The notes below the pieces were generated by a model, which saw only the letters and a program-made list of their open reading frames with translations, made no database searches and had not been told where the DNA came from. Below are positions 11,150-24,365 of a stretch of DNA of 64,000 bases, one piece after another; position 1 is the first letter of the stretch; each line of letters opens with the position of its first letter. The stretch covers positions 10,257,223-10,321,222 of the forward strand of contig OW285197.1 of NCBI GenBank assembly GCA_935421135.1, read 5' to 3'. Source of the DNA: Bugulina stolonifera (taxonomy: Eukaryota > Bryozoa > Gymnolaemata > Cheilostomatida > Bugulidae). The position numbers were made by a program, and so were the translations under genes.

Positions 11150-14100
11150 ATGGAGGCCGAAAGCTTAGAACAGACTATTAAAACGTACAAAGCTCAGGTG
11201 AGTTGTATCGTTGACTCAAGACTACTGTAGTCGCAGATGCTATCCTTCTTACTTACTTACTCCTAATTTTCGCTTGCAGCTGAAATTACCAGTAGTGCTT
11301 CAGTTGATACTCATTGATCACCAGTTTTCATGTTTTAAGCTTGATAGGCTGTTATGTTGTGAATCAATTGAATGAGTGTTTAGGTTTTTACTTTTTAATA
11401 TTTTCTTTTGTCTGTGAGCACCTAAACTGTTGCTGTGTTGCACTTAGATGAAACATTTACATTATTATAATTATACCATGCTTTGTGTGCAAGTGATGCT
11501 GGTAGCGTACTCTGCTGACGATGAATTTCGAATTATTAATAATTCTATTTTGAAATTAGTAATTATAATTCTATCAAATTATATATTAATATCTATTACG
11601 GACTTCGCTTCACCACCAAAATGTTCAATTTTTACAGGACTAAGCAGAATATTTTCATATACGCATAGCGCCTGTGACATGAGTAGACACCGGTAGGACA
11701 AGTAACTGACTGTTTTTTACCAGGTATAACCTACACTAAACTAGACACCACGAGTCCAACTAACAACTTTGATATGATAACTAAACACCAATTAGAACAG
11801 CTATAGATAATACAACTTCACAATTACAAGTATTTAGTGTCAATATGCAGACTATTGGCTTACCAGTTTCATGCTATTCTAAAGGATTAGGCTACAATAT
11901 CGTGTATCAATCAAAAGATTTTAAAGAATCTCATGCCTTTCGTAAACACTCTGATGGCTGGAACTCTGCTTTGACCCCTGAGGGTGGGATCATGGGATTA
12001 AACCATCGACTTAGGTTGTATTTACCTCAGATGTTCAACTTCTGACACTGCAAATAGAGACTGAGAAGATCACAAACCTAATGTTAATACGTAGCTGACA
12101 GCCTTTGCTCTGTAGCACCAAAGAATACCGCTATTGTAGGTAAAGGTTTCTATCAGTCTCTACGGGGATGTTTTTCTAATCTAATAGCCATTGATCGAAT
12201 GTCATGTTCCTGTAGTAACTACATTTTTGTTGGTAGTGTATTTGTTGACAGATTCTTCTTCACATTTCGCTGCAAATATATCCGATAATGCCACTAGCAC
12301 ACACGTTAACAGGACCTGGAGATGAAAGATTCGACTGCCATCTCACTAATTCTTGTCAAAAAATTGCAGGTTCAATCTGCAAGTTATATAATGAATGTTT
12401 ATTTTAAACTTTAGTTGGACCAAGTAACCCAAGCATTGGAGGTCAACGGTGATAATCACGCTGATCTACTGGAACTACGAGATAACTTATTAGAAGTCAT
12501 TGAATTAACTAATGGTAAAGTACATCTAGTTGCATCTATTTAGTTCTGATAGTAGCATATTGGCCACAGAGCTTGAACTGAACTCTCTCAGCCTCTGTCT
12601 ATTTAGTACAGCTTAGAAGTTCTAGAACATTCCTGGGATATCAAGAATCATAATACCATATTTATGGTAAATAAGGAATGTTCTAGAACAGAATACCAAT
12701 ACGTAATAAGGTTGTCAAATTAAATAATTGGCTATAAACGGAACAAACATGACTCATTAAACTTACATGTAAGTCATGTCTTTCTAGTGCATGTGCACAT
12801 ACAGCATTACCACGAAAGCTAATGTTATACACAATTTCTGCAGACTAATAGCCAGAGATACTATACCTAATTAGAGACTTGCGTTAGATTTTATTCTAGC
12901 AACATTTTGTGATTTATTAATTTGACTCACTATTTGAATATATAGCTATCAAAAGTTTATAACTTGAATTGTAATTTAACTATGGCTAAGGCTTATAGTA
13001 AATTCTTCCAGTTGTTATTGTAAGATTAACCACAGCCAAAATTGACGAAACAACAATTCACATTTCGTACTAAAAAGTGACATTTTTCTATGAAATTAGT
13101 TTTTTGGTACCATTTAGTTATAATGTTTTCCTAAAACTTAAATAATAATTCTATAACCTGAAACCTACAAGAAAAACATCAAACTATAGCTGTATAGTTG
13201 ATCGAGATGAAACCTTGTGTCTCTGGGAACATATAAACTATTTAAATTGTGACTTGAAAATTTTGACTACCAAATTGACTAATTGACTTGTGAATTGAAG
13301 AGTCACAACTAAGAGCTGACCATGGCGATTTGAGTTTCCAAAATTTCACATGCAGACATCTCTGCTGACATGATATTTATATTGATATTTAGGTGTGTTT
13401 CTAGTCATTTTTCATTCATCAATCATACACTAGGCACTTGTTCTTATTAATGTTCTGAGTCAATTCCGAAAATTTGGATAATGTCATGGAGAGCATAACT
13501 CCTAATAAATAGATGACACTGACACTGAGTAGCCAATCAATGTTATAGCTTATAGCCTGAAATTTATATTGTCCCATGGAATATCATAGTGTATATGATT
13601 ACAGAGAGTCTAGCTTCACTCGCCAATGCGTCATCAGTAGCTCAAGGGAACACAACTTCTACTGCCGAAGATGATGAGTACGCTGCATTTCAGGTGACTG
13701 TCCGGCTAAGTTCATTGTGTCGGGTTAATGTGTAGTTAAAACCCTGTTGATCTTGTAGAATATTGAGTAATTACTGAAGTTTTAGGTATTTTATCTTGAT
13801 AAAGTACCTAAACCTGGTCGCCATTACAGTCAAAGGAATAATTCTTTACTTGCAATGGTTTTAGCTGGTCTTGTTAAACTTTTTAGGACCATCCAGCTAT
13901 CACATCCCTGATGTTATATGTGAGCACGCTAGTGATTTCTTCAAGTGGTCGTATCGTTACAACGAGGATGCCAACGACTTATGTGTTTAGGAAAACAATG
14001 CAATTTGACAGCTTTCAGTCTGTATATGCTGTACATTTCAGGCAGCATTAGCAGGTGAACTGACCAGTGGCCAGCCGACCACCTCTACAGCTGACCTTCC

Positions 14101-17100
14101 TGATGATGACCCTGAGACTGTCCTCTCATCAAATCTGGATGATATCATAGGTGAGGCTTATCTGTTTATCTCAAACACTGACTGGTGATATGGATTCCAG
14201 CCAACTATGTAGAGCCTAAGAACTTCGCACTTTCAAAATTAAGACTCAGCGAAGCTTCAAGCCTGCTCAGCAGGATATTGCATGAATATGGGTCTTGATT
14301 TCGTCTATCGTCATGCATAGTCACCCATGTATTATCATTGTCGTATGTATTTTGTACATAGGGACGTGTGTAAGGGCCCCGCATTCACACCACTGGGGAG
14401 GATACCAATACTATAATGCTGCCATAATTGGTTTCAATGCTGAGACTGAGCAGGTAGGCACCAAAGACTATATTATATTATACCCTTGTGTTATATACAT
14501 GTAGTTTATCCTCTTTGGTTCTCTGCTTATGATGATTATGTAATAAGACTCATTTTTGCAGCAATCTTAATTACAAAAATGTCCTATTATAATCAGTCAT
14601 GTAATAACTGGTGCCTTTCTGATTAATCTAGCTGGATATGAGTCAGTGATTTGGTTTGTTGAATTCTGCAAAGTTTTTCTAAGGGCACATGTGTCTAAAA
14701 CTATTTATTATTTAATGATAGGGTCATAGTCTTCCTTCAAAACCATCATTTAATGACTAATAATCCCAATCATACAGATTCACTGAGAGTATAATTATTG
14801 GCAAATGTTTCCTACAGCTAATGGTGGATAGACGCGCATGCTCTCTGTATTATTTAGGTGAAAGTGATGTACTGTCAGCCTACACACATCTCTATGAAGA
14901 TCTGTCCATATTTCCTTAGAGGTCAGTGTAAGTTTAGTGAGTCGGACTGTAAGTTGTCACATGGACATCTCATAGACATCGATGAGTTGCGAGAGTATGA
15001 GGAACCTGATACCAGGTAGGTAATATTCTCTATGTCTATGCCTTGCATGCCCATTTGTTTACTATATTTACTATGTTTACAGATTTAGTTATTTATTTTG
15101 AATAACTGCTCTGGATAAAGCCACCATTTTCAATGAAGGTCATATTGAACTGTTGGTGATTATTAGTGTGGTAGCTTCTCTCTCTCCAGTAGCTAACACA
15201 GTGTCAGCTCCTCAGTATATAGTCACTATTCTATGTTCAACTGTAGTTCAACCGGCAGTATGTACTGTTGTAAGCTGAGTGTTTTATACATTATCCATGT
15301 ACTGTACTGTGGCAAACTGAATGTTGGAGACATTATTCATGTACTGTAGTAAGCTGAGTGTTGGAGACACATGCATAGCAAAATTTCCAGAAGACGATCT
15401 GTGGTATAAAGCAACCATAGTGGACACGCATGGTGAAGATTTCCTTCAGGTTATGTATGATGACTATGGGGAGACAACTCACGCTGTGGAAAAGTGTGAT
15501 GTCATACCTTCTGACAACCAATCAGGTTTGAGATTACAGGATTTCATTTTGGTATAGATTTCCATTGCAAGTGCTAATTTTGAATATTGGTTGTAACACT
15601 GTTAGCATTCTGCTCACAGCACAAGAGATATTTGTGAAAGACATCAGAAATTGGGTGAAAAGTTACATTAACAGTCTTCTGTTATTATTCTCCAGATATA
15701 TCCAGCAGTGAAGATGAGGACACGCCCACCCAAGAAGATGACGTAACGACTCAGGATGAAGATGAGTTGCCTAGTTACTTGTGGCAGCCGTCTGAGTCAG
15801 AGCATCTGGCAGAGTGGGAGACTCACACTAGAGTTAGTACTACACAGTCACGTTATAGTGTGCATTATATTATATTCTGATGTGTATTGTATATAGGTTA
15901 GATTGTTTATTGGCTCTTTTCTGTTTTATTGTCTGCAACGATATTCGGAGAATTGTATTTCGGTTGCGATTCTCCCTTTCTCAGGTCCCAGATGTCATTG
16001 TCAGACTAAACTTGCTTTCGTTGCTATATATGTTAGTGTTGAGTGATAGTTTTAATAGCACACTAAGGTTTTATCACTACTATAATATTATAGTAGGCAT
16101 GATGTTGAATGGTATGTATGTTTGTTGGAGTTGTTCTCCCATGATATTCAATGTTTATTTAATATAGCATAGTACAATGTATGTGTAACTACTATTTGCA
16201 GGGTGTTGGGTCAAAGCTCATGGCTTTAATGGGTTACAAGGCTGGTCAAGGTTTAGGAAAAGATTCTCAAGGACGTGTTGAACCCGTCCCCATACTTAAA
16301 TTGCCCCCAGGTTAGACCACAGGCTAATGTTTACTTCTAAATGTAGTATTTATATTTTGTGTTATTTCACACACCAATATAAGATTGTCTATCTACATAC
16401 ACATTCTTACAGGCAGGTCATTGGATAAAATCATGGAATTAAAAGCCCGGACAGGAAACAAAGACATGTTTGATATAATGAAGAAGGGAAAGCATAAAGG
16501 TAAACACAAGGCTACGGCACTCAGGCCTAAGAAGACGGCAGATATGTTCGCTTACCTCAACAAATCTCTTGGTCACGGTAAAAAAGGTGAATGAATTACA
16601 ATTGATATATTTTAAGTAATTAAATAGTAATTTATAATTGCCCTATTAGGTATATTGGACCATCACTTTAATACGCAGCCAATCACGTCTATTTGAGCTA
16701 TTGACTGCACTATGTCTGTAACTAGCACATTGTTGGCTGAGGGAAATGTAATTTTGATTCTAACAAATATTTATACTATTTGTTTCTTATGGAATAGTAA
16801 CGCCCTGTCCTGTCTTTAATTATTAAGCTCATACTATCATTGGTAAACCTCACAGTGTTTGTCTTTTCCGTGACAGTGGATATGACATCATACCGTAAGC
16901 AGAAGACCGGTGCCAATGCTCCATCTGTAATATCAAAGCATCAGTTAACTAAGAAATCGGATAAGAATATCAACATACAGGTCAGTGAGAAATATTTGCA
17001 CTAAGTCAGACAATGTCAATAAACCCATTGGAGTTGTCATCACATTGGATGGGTGTACACTGTGTCTGGACAACGATTCACAGTTTAACTTGAGGTTATA

Positions 17101-17608
17101 GGGAATAGTCAACTTATACCATGTGCAGTGCAATTCCATAGATAACTCTACCAGCTTTGTCACTTACAGTAACTAGATCATATTTGGTCCGATTACGCTG
17201 GTAATTGTCTTAACAGCTCTGAAGAATATAGACTGGGTTCTTAGACCATGTTGAGTATTGCTAGGACACAGTCTAGCCCATACTCGCATTTCAATAAACG
17301 CAACACAACTAGAAATTGTACTTCTTTGCTCTCGTTAGTAAATATTTTATGCTGCGAGTCAAACGTTTCCATCCACTTTGCAGGTAATAAAGACGGAGGA
17401 GGAGCTCTTGCGTGTAGAGAGAGAAATTGTGTCTATAAAGCAGCGTCTAGAGGTCAATGTTAGCCGACGCGATGTCGGAGGAACCAACCATTTGACAGAT
17501 AAGTTACGCAAGGCAGAGAAATACTTGGAAACATTGTCTCGATCTCATAAGGAGCTACATAGACATAAAGGACAGAGGGAGGGCCGTAAAAAACTCATGG
17601 TATTTTAA
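11150..17608 (+). CDS. ZGPAT: Zinc finger CCCH-type with G-patch domain protein (ZGPAT), 12 exons, 506 aa
   Basis: Exons: 11150-11197, 12415-12514, 13605-13693, 14042-14150, 14362-14453, 14858-15015, 15350-15525, 15696-15832, 16202-16310, 16413-16586, 16877-16980, 17384-17608, all in phase. In order: an N-terminal helix starting MEAESLEQTIKTYKAQ, like vertebrate ZGPAT; an acidic linker; a CCCH finger C162-x7-C170-x6-C177-x3-H181; a Tudor-like stretch near residues 200-258 (DLWYKATIVD, DDYGE); an acidic linker; a G-patch from G304 (GVGSKLMALMGYKAGQGLG); and a basic C-terminal coiled coil from about 433 to the end (KKLMVF). Vertebrate ZGPAT is a nuclear DNA-binding repressor and spliceosome-associated factor; that role is inferred for this protein. 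The order and length match the family (about 530 aa in human), so orthology is close to certain. Confidence 0.96.
12619..12689. promoter_or_regulatory. Inverted repeat carrying two perfect heat-shock-element triplets
   Basis: In ZGPAT intron 2, arms GTTCTAGAACATTCCT (12619-12634) and AGGAATGTTCTAGAAC (12674-12689) are exact inverse copies. Each arm contains three alternating nGAAn units in perfect 5-bp phase (TTCtaGAAcaTTC and GAAtgTTCtaGAA), the consensus for HSF trimers. A second palindrome, TACCATATTTATGGTA, lies between the arms. HSF binding is an inference from the motif. Confidence 0.45.
15259..15371. repeat. Tandem repeat spanning the ZGPAT exon 7 acceptor
   Basis: Three imperfect units of about 40 bp share ATGTACTGTA and AAGCTGAGTGTTGGAGACA-like parts. 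The last unit contains the real acceptor (ctgtag, ending at 15349) and the first codons of exon 7; the earlier two are intronic. Confidence 0.65.
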
Positions 17609-19925
17609 TATCAAATATTTCGTGACGTCTAATAGAGAACTGTAGGTAATCCATTATGAGTCCTTTATTGCTATTAGATAAACCAGCACCATCAAAGTTC
17701 CAAGCTTATGAAGTAATCAAATTACTACCCTCGCTGGGAGAATTAGTTTTCCTGAAACATGGGCTTTTTGCCAGGATATTATGTAGTTGAAGGGATGTTT
17801 CAGAAAACAACTTGTTTTAAATCTAGATTGCTGGTATTGGCCAGAAGCAATAACAATTGGGTGTTGCTTGGTCTTTAGTAATGAATACCCGATGAATTGC
17901 TATTGGAAAACTTTTCACTTTTCAACTAAGAGAGGGCAACTCTGATTTCAGTTTTCATATTTTAGTAATTATTTTGTGTCTGTCCTAATTAGAGCGTAAT
18001 AAGTTGTCTGATTAGGCTATCCTACTCTACATAGCGCTGGGGTGAGTAGACAATTATATACATAATATTTAAATAAGTTCACAAACTTATATTCCATTAT
18101 TATAGATTAATACAGTTATATTACACTAATTAACAAATACAAAGCCACAGCATTAAGTATTCATTGGACCTCGTAATATAATTGTATATTATGCATGTAA
18201 TCCACTTTAAATCACACCAATGTCCTACTAACTGTTGGAACTTCAATCTTTATTGTCTATAGTTATTTAGCAATGCATTAGTTCAATACATATTAGTCTT
18301 ATTATTGTTGTTTTGTTTAGACATCATGTAACCCTAAACTAATTGTTTCTAAGTCACATTCAAATCAATTGAAACAAAAGATATCATGATATAGCTCAAT
18401 TGGCCTTATTGAATTTAAATATTTCAGTATAATTAAAGTTTTCAATTAGATTTCATGCAAGGAGTAAGACTGATAGCCTGCTGCAACTAGTTCCAAGTGT
18501 CACCACCTTTCATTACTTGTCACTGCATGAGTGTGAGCACCTGCTCTAACCTGTCACCAGTGCCCAGCTGAGAGTTATTGCAACTCCTTGGATTAAAGCC
18601 ATTCTCTTGAAGGTTAGTAGGAAATACAAAATCTGTTTAGTCGGTTTTGACTTCTTTAAAATTCAAGATCATGCTGCTAGAATTTTAACTCCTTGTTCAG
18701 CATCGACAATCTATGTATTATTACTCTTACAATGACATCAGTATAATGTATTAGGAGTTTAGGTGTAGATAGCTTGCTGTGATCCCTGACTGACTGTGTG
18801 TCTTATTCTACTTCATGCTCTTTCTACCAGGTGTGGTACTAGTAGTGGATGGTGACACATAAGCTAGTATGTGACATGTATAAGCTAGTGTGTGACATGT
18901 ATGAGCTAGTGTGTGACATGTATGAGCTAGTGTGTGACATGTATAAGCTAGTGTGTGACATGTATAAGCTAGTGTGTGACATGTATAAGCTAGTGTGTGA
19001 CATGTATGAGCTAGTGTGTGACATGTATGAGCTAGTGTGTGACATGTATGAGCTAGTGTGTGACATGTATGAGCCAGTGTGATGTGGAACCAACAGCCTA
19101 TGTCCAGATGCAAGTAAGTTTCTGCTACACACATAGATAAATCTTACGAATGACTTGGTGACTGGAACTACATGTGTATCTCCATGTGGTAACACACTAT
19201 AATTAAGTTTCAATAGACTGTCAAATCTCTATGGAATCCACCATTCAAACTAAGCTTTTGGTTAAGTTCTCTCAATAAATTTTGCTGAAGCATGGTACTA
19301 GGGCTACATTGACTGAGTACCATACACTCTGGTGTTTTAGGTGCTTTATATCACATTGTAAATTGTTAAAAATTCAGCCTAAGTACTTTTACTCTTTGGT
19401 CCATAAATGATTCACATGACCTGTTTGTTTTCAGGCTAATTGGTAGGCCTATATAATCTGTTATTTTAAGGGCCCTCAGGCCATACACCCGATATAATCT
19501 AGTTTAGAAAACACAACTGCAAACAAACAGTACATCTTACAGATGACTGCACAGACATCTTTTATATTCTTTTAATTTTAATTCAAAAAGTCTATTTACC
19601 TACTTGATGTAATAGCATTGCAGGGTATTGATCTCTCTACCAATATTCTCTCATTAACACTTACTGCCTTCTAAGTAGTTATAACTAGACGTACACATTA
19701 CAATAGATACTTGGAAGTTAGATATGCATACGTTATACCGCATTATTATTCTATATATACATGCATATATTATAGAGTGTGTGTACTGGTACAATGGAGA
19801 CTGAAGGGTATGTTTTAAGTATAGTTAAAAATTGACTGCTTTTTTTAAGTTATTATATTTTTTATTTTCTACTGTGCATAATTGTCCACCTTATTTTACA
19901 GGTATAGCACTCATGTATTGTTGTT
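17609..19925. other. Intergenic spacer between ZGPAT and the next gene
   Basis: No coding signal was found. It holds an imperfect inverted repeat near 17745-17812 (GTTTTCCTGAAACAT against ATGTTTCAGAAAAC), an 11-unit minisatellite, and, near its right end, a spliced leader-like segment: ATG at 19794 and a good gtatgt donor. That segment is probably the 5' UTR of the next gene. Confidence 0.5.
18852..19080. repeat. 21-bp minisatellite, about 11 units
   Basis: The unit is like GTGACATGTATGAGCTAGTG plus T, with a/g variation. Because 21 is a multiple of 3, the array is open in several frames on both strands and yields false ORFs of 77-124 codons. Confidence 0.9.
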
Positions 19926-22900
19926 ATGGATTCATCGTCTACCGAATCAGATAAACAGGGTGAGTGATGCACAGTTATATGGAATAAATACAATAACGTG
20001 GTACTTTGACTGTATCTCCATCATAGTTCTGCTAGAGATGGGAATGTTGACAAGTCTGCATGTACTTTCACAAGTCGATTATTAACTTGAAATTCTACAT
20101 GGTTTGTAGCAGACTTCAGCTCCAGTATTTTGTTATAAACACTTGTATAATCCATAAAAATATTTTCGTAATATTAATGTAATGCACTTTGATTGGGAGG
20201 TACAGAAGTGATTCGTAAGATTTATTTTTTATTACCATTTTAGTTTTTACTCGTCTCAAGCAACGTTGTACGAAAAAGTTTTGTAGTGTTTCTTTTTGGT
20301 ACAACCCTACTTAGATGAACCATTTAGTCATGTATATATCCCATGACTAGATAGACTGTGTTCTTTGTTTTTTAGAAGAAGAAATAATTCAAATAGCCTC
20401 AGATCTCAGAACTCTTTACAGTGACATTGGGGTAGACATTAAACCCACTTGGATTAACCTGACTATCTTACTAGCTCTGTCTACTAAACTGGGACCCTAT
20501 TCCACTGCCCAACCTACAGATGCGAATAACAATAGTTCCTCTGGCTACAAAACAGGTTTGTAAGTTCAGAAATTATTTATGTTCTGAGCAGTTTAATGAA
20601 AACTTGGCAAATCGTCAAATTAACAAAATAATGGTGTGCGGTAATAATCAAAGTTTGCTAGACTCATTATAATATATGATCTTTCAGAAAAACTGCTTGA
20701 CTTCTTTAGTGTGCTCTCTATCATTTGGTCATCGATTAAAATTAACGTTGATGAATAGCTTGATATCTAATTATAGAACTTGATATCATGCATTTTGATT
20801 TGACATTCGTCTGAATTTAATATAAATTTTATAGCATGATTATCTAGTCCCCAGGGAAATCAATGCTTTAGGTTACTGCACTTTCTAGGGAAGTTATACG
20901 TATTGTATACACAGGTAGGCAATTTCATACAAGTCTGTATTCATTTACAGTGCATATTGTAAATATAGAATCCTTTCTGTTTGACCTTCTAGCGGTTTCA
21001 AAACAGTTGCCCTCTTCTTTCATATTTCCTTATTTGGACTTCTGCGTCAGTTAAGTTTGCATATTCTTAAATTTAGGGAAATCTATGATATTAACGTGTG
21101 CATATTACATGAACATTGTCATTTCTTTCATTGTTTTATTGTATCATTATTTATTTATTTTATTTATTTTACTTATCCGTGTATGAGATTTACTTTCAAA
21201 TTCAGCATGTAGTGGACAACTATTTCAGCAATTCACATAAGAACGAGAACTTGGTTGATGTGATTCATTCTGAGCCAAGATTTTAATTTTCGGAGTTTGT
21301 TTTGATTTTTTTATTGATGTTGCAGATTGCAGAAATAAACAGAACTTTCAACATAGACCGATTTGCAGTCACTCGCATGATAGCACAGGGAACCTGGAAT
21401 TGGTACAAAATCTAAAGGAGTGTAAACAGTCTACAAGAATGGCTACTATAATTGATACTGACACAGCCCCGTTGAGGAAAAGACGGAAGGACAGGCTAGA
21501 GAAAGGTTTGGAGCTCTGTAAATGTGTAAACACATGAGAGCGTTGTTTGGCGAGTGTTTTGCTTCAAAGGCAATAGCTGTGACGGACACACTAGTTGAAT
21601 ATGCAGTCAGTGTATCCTCTCCTAATTTCCATTTGCTGCTAGTCAACGCATGTGGTAATGCTTACACAATTAGTTTATTAGCCAAACATTGGTGAGGAGA
21701 TCGCATTAAGACTTCGCATTATGCGATTGGATGCCTTTCCTAACACAACCAATGACCTGTTAAGAAAATGACCCCTGATCTCCCACATGAAAGTCCAGAG
21801 TTCTTGACTACACGGTCTACTTGATATAAGTATCATTTTTGACACATGCATATATTGATTGTACAGTATGTTATGCACTTTCAAAGTTTTTCCTTATCTG
21901 GCTAGATACGAAATTCATGAGCATATCTTTGACAGCTGGTTTCACAGATCAATTTAACCTCTAATGCTGTAGATATGCAAATTCTTCCTATTTTGCTTCA
22001 TACTTATACTCATAAGGAGTTCTCCCCTCTTACATTTATATTCTGAAGAGAAGATAACTCCTGTTGCAGAAGGCTGCCTAACCAGTCATGTAGAGAAAGA
22101 GGAAAGCAGTGAGAAGGAAATAATCAGTATCAAAAGTAATATAGACCATAACTACCAACTCTGTGAACAACAGCAGGTAAGTTTACAGTCCTACTCATAC
22201 CTGCGGCAGTCTATGCGATTCTAACCACTTTCAATTCTTTAATTAGGTTGCTGTTTTAATTTGTGGGCAAATTCTTTTTGACTGCGTAGCTGTCGGCTAT
22301 TCTGACTTTAATCCTGTGTTCTATCCATTACATAGCATGCGAGGTCGTCATACAAGGCTCAACTAAATTGCAGAGGTCCTAAGACCTCAACTGTATTTTA
22401 AAGACAAAGTTTGAATTATGTGAAATTTTCCTAGCTACGTTTAGTAATTGGGGGAAATTTTTGCAATCCGCTGAAATTTTTGTTACAACACTGGTCACAT
22501 GGTACACATATTGTATGTCGGCAAATGAGTGTTTTATATTGTAAACATAGCAGATTGCTGAGGGGAGACGTAGCAGACGTGATTATAAGCCTACTAATCA
22601 GGAGCGAAGACCGCACTCTTGGCATGTTGGGGGTGCAGAGAGACAACCCACATATTCTAACGATAAAATTATAAACACAAAGGCTAAGAAGCAAGCTCGG
22701 AGGCGGTCTTCCAGCCTCTGTACCTTTCAGCCCAAAGTCACAGACTATGCTGCTAAAGTTATGAGTGACTCTTATAGACTAATGACTGCAACGCATAGCA
22801 GATTGTCATCACGGGACGGAAGTGTAACGCCCCCACCCGTGGATGAACTTCAGTTTAGGATAAAGAAATATTATCAACAACAGCCTGTACTAGGCTTAAG

Positions 22901-24071
22901 ACAGAGGCATAGGCTATCTAGCCAGAGACGTAGATCTGCCTTGGGTATAGAAAGAAGTAGTGAGACCAATACGTCTGCTAATCACTGCAGACGACATTCG
23001 GATAGCTTGGTAACTCAACAGCATGTAAGTACTCAAACTGATGTAGAATTACCTGCGAATGATAGTGACTCGGTCTACACCCACCACAGCGACTACTATA
23101 AAGCTGTGGAAAATCGTAAAGTAACATTAACTTTTTCTGCAGAAGGCAATTCAATGTCCACCAATCATTATCAATCATCTGTCGATGAGCAAATATTATC
23201 GACGAATCATCAGATTGCGTCTCGTCAGAATTTAACTTTGACCAACCAAGTGGTACAGTCGGAAAACCACGACTCAACGTCAACTTCTATAACAGTTGGA
23301 AATCATCTCTCAGCTAAACCAGATCTGTATCCTGAGAATAAACAAGAAAGAGCAAGACGTTCTAGAAAGTCTCATGAAGAGTCGCAATACTTAAATGGAT
23401 TGGATGCTCATGGACAGTCTGGTTATCAGCAAATCACGCACGATATGGCTTATGGGCAGTCACACAAGAAATCAGAGAGCTTTTATGACACAAGGTCACA
23501 ACTCAAGTCTCAGTTTGTAGATTATATGCGGTCCAAGTTTCCTCAATGGCAGAACAAATCGACAACTCATAGGAGAGCTGCCTCACTAGACCAACACATG
23601 GTGCCTTACCAAAGACCTGCGGGAGCCCCTAGCACTAGACCGAAGCCTCACAGACCAACTCAGCCTCACTTTCACGCCAGATCGCAATCATTGCACTCTA
23701 CTCCGTTAGCCAAAAACGACTATCAAGTTTCACGTTCTGGCAGATTGCCAATGTTTGCTCCAATCTACTTTCCAGTCAGTGACTCTGTGTTCAGTCCGGG
23801 TTATGTCACTGTCTCCGTATCTGGCTATGGTTCTACACGATCCCCAGTCTATGCTGCTATATACACTCCTGTATATGACAGAGTTGATGATGTCATCTAT
23901 GCTACAGTTGATGATAGTCCTATGTATGCAGAGTGTGGCGACTGGATCCAGCCCCCTTATCAGAACAGACGATCACCAGGTGGGTGGTGCAATCATAATA
24001 TTATGAAAGTTCCAGGATTGACTAGAAATTTAAAAAGAATTTTTAGTGTACCACCTTGCCATATGAAATGA
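19926..24071 (+). CDS. Unrecognised 672 aa, mostly disordered protein with C-terminal YxxPhi cluster
   Basis: Exons 19926-19959, 20376-20555, 21326-21505, 22070-22176 and 22554-24071 join in phase. The protein starts MDSSSTESDKQ, followed by the only clearly ordered-looking part, two predicted helices (EEIIQIASDLRTLYSDIG and INLTILLALSTKL). The rest is polar and low-complexity. Several basophilic-kinase or 14-3-3-like sites occur (RRRSSSL, RRHSDSL, RRAASLD). Residues about 584-616 hold five tyrosines in YxxV/I form: YVTV, YAAI, YTPV, YDRV, YATV. The last exon is 1518 bases, much longer than the others. I do not recognise a family; an adaptor or scaffold role is a guess from composition. The start at 19926 is chosen because only that frame keeps phase with exon 2; the upstream ATG at 19794 leads to a stop. 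AATAAA follows 12 bases after the stop codon. Confidence 0.75.
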
Positions 24072-24365
24072 AAACTGAGGAAAATAAAGTTGCAAACTTT
24101 TAGGTGCAAAATGAATGTTTGGAATTGTCTTCTCCCAATTTTTAAGAACAATTCATTTGCTGGGTTTTTTTATGTAAATCCACAGTGTCAATTATGCCCG
24201 CAGCCATGTTAAATAAAAACTGAAGAAAACAGAGATGGTGTCACCTTTAGCTTCCAAAGCAGAATGAATTGGAGTTGTCTTTTCCCAAAATTTTTTAAGA
24301 AAACAGCCATTTTCTAACTGAGCTTCTACACCATATTATATGTAAATTCACAGTGTAAACTATGT
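24066..24365. repeat. Tandem duplication in the 3' UTR
   Basis: About 140 bases after the stop are repeated in diverged form: both copies share AAAACTGA(G/A)GAAAA, a (G/A)(A/T)TTGTCTT(C/T)TCCCAA block and ATGTAAAT(C/T)CACAGTGT. The copies supply AATAAA at 24083-24088 and 24212-24217. Confidence 0.6.
24083..24088 (+). terminator. Polyadenylation signal AATAAA of the 672 aa gene, with a second at 24212
   Basis: Two canonical hexamers lie 12 and 141 bases after the stop codon. The very short distance of the first makes the second the likelier main signal. Confidence 0.4.

Noticed and set aside
18808..19213. Open frames of 77-124 codons on both strands
   Set aside because: They are by-products of the 21-bp minisatellite, whose unit length is a multiple of three; no unique coding sequence.
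19794..19959. METEG start joined to an LLLWIHRL frame
   Set aside because: This frame meets a stop in the next exon; the ATG at 19926 is the one that keeps phase.
22978..23283. 101-codon minus-strand ORF
   Set aside because: It is the shadow of the long last exon of the 672 aa gene.
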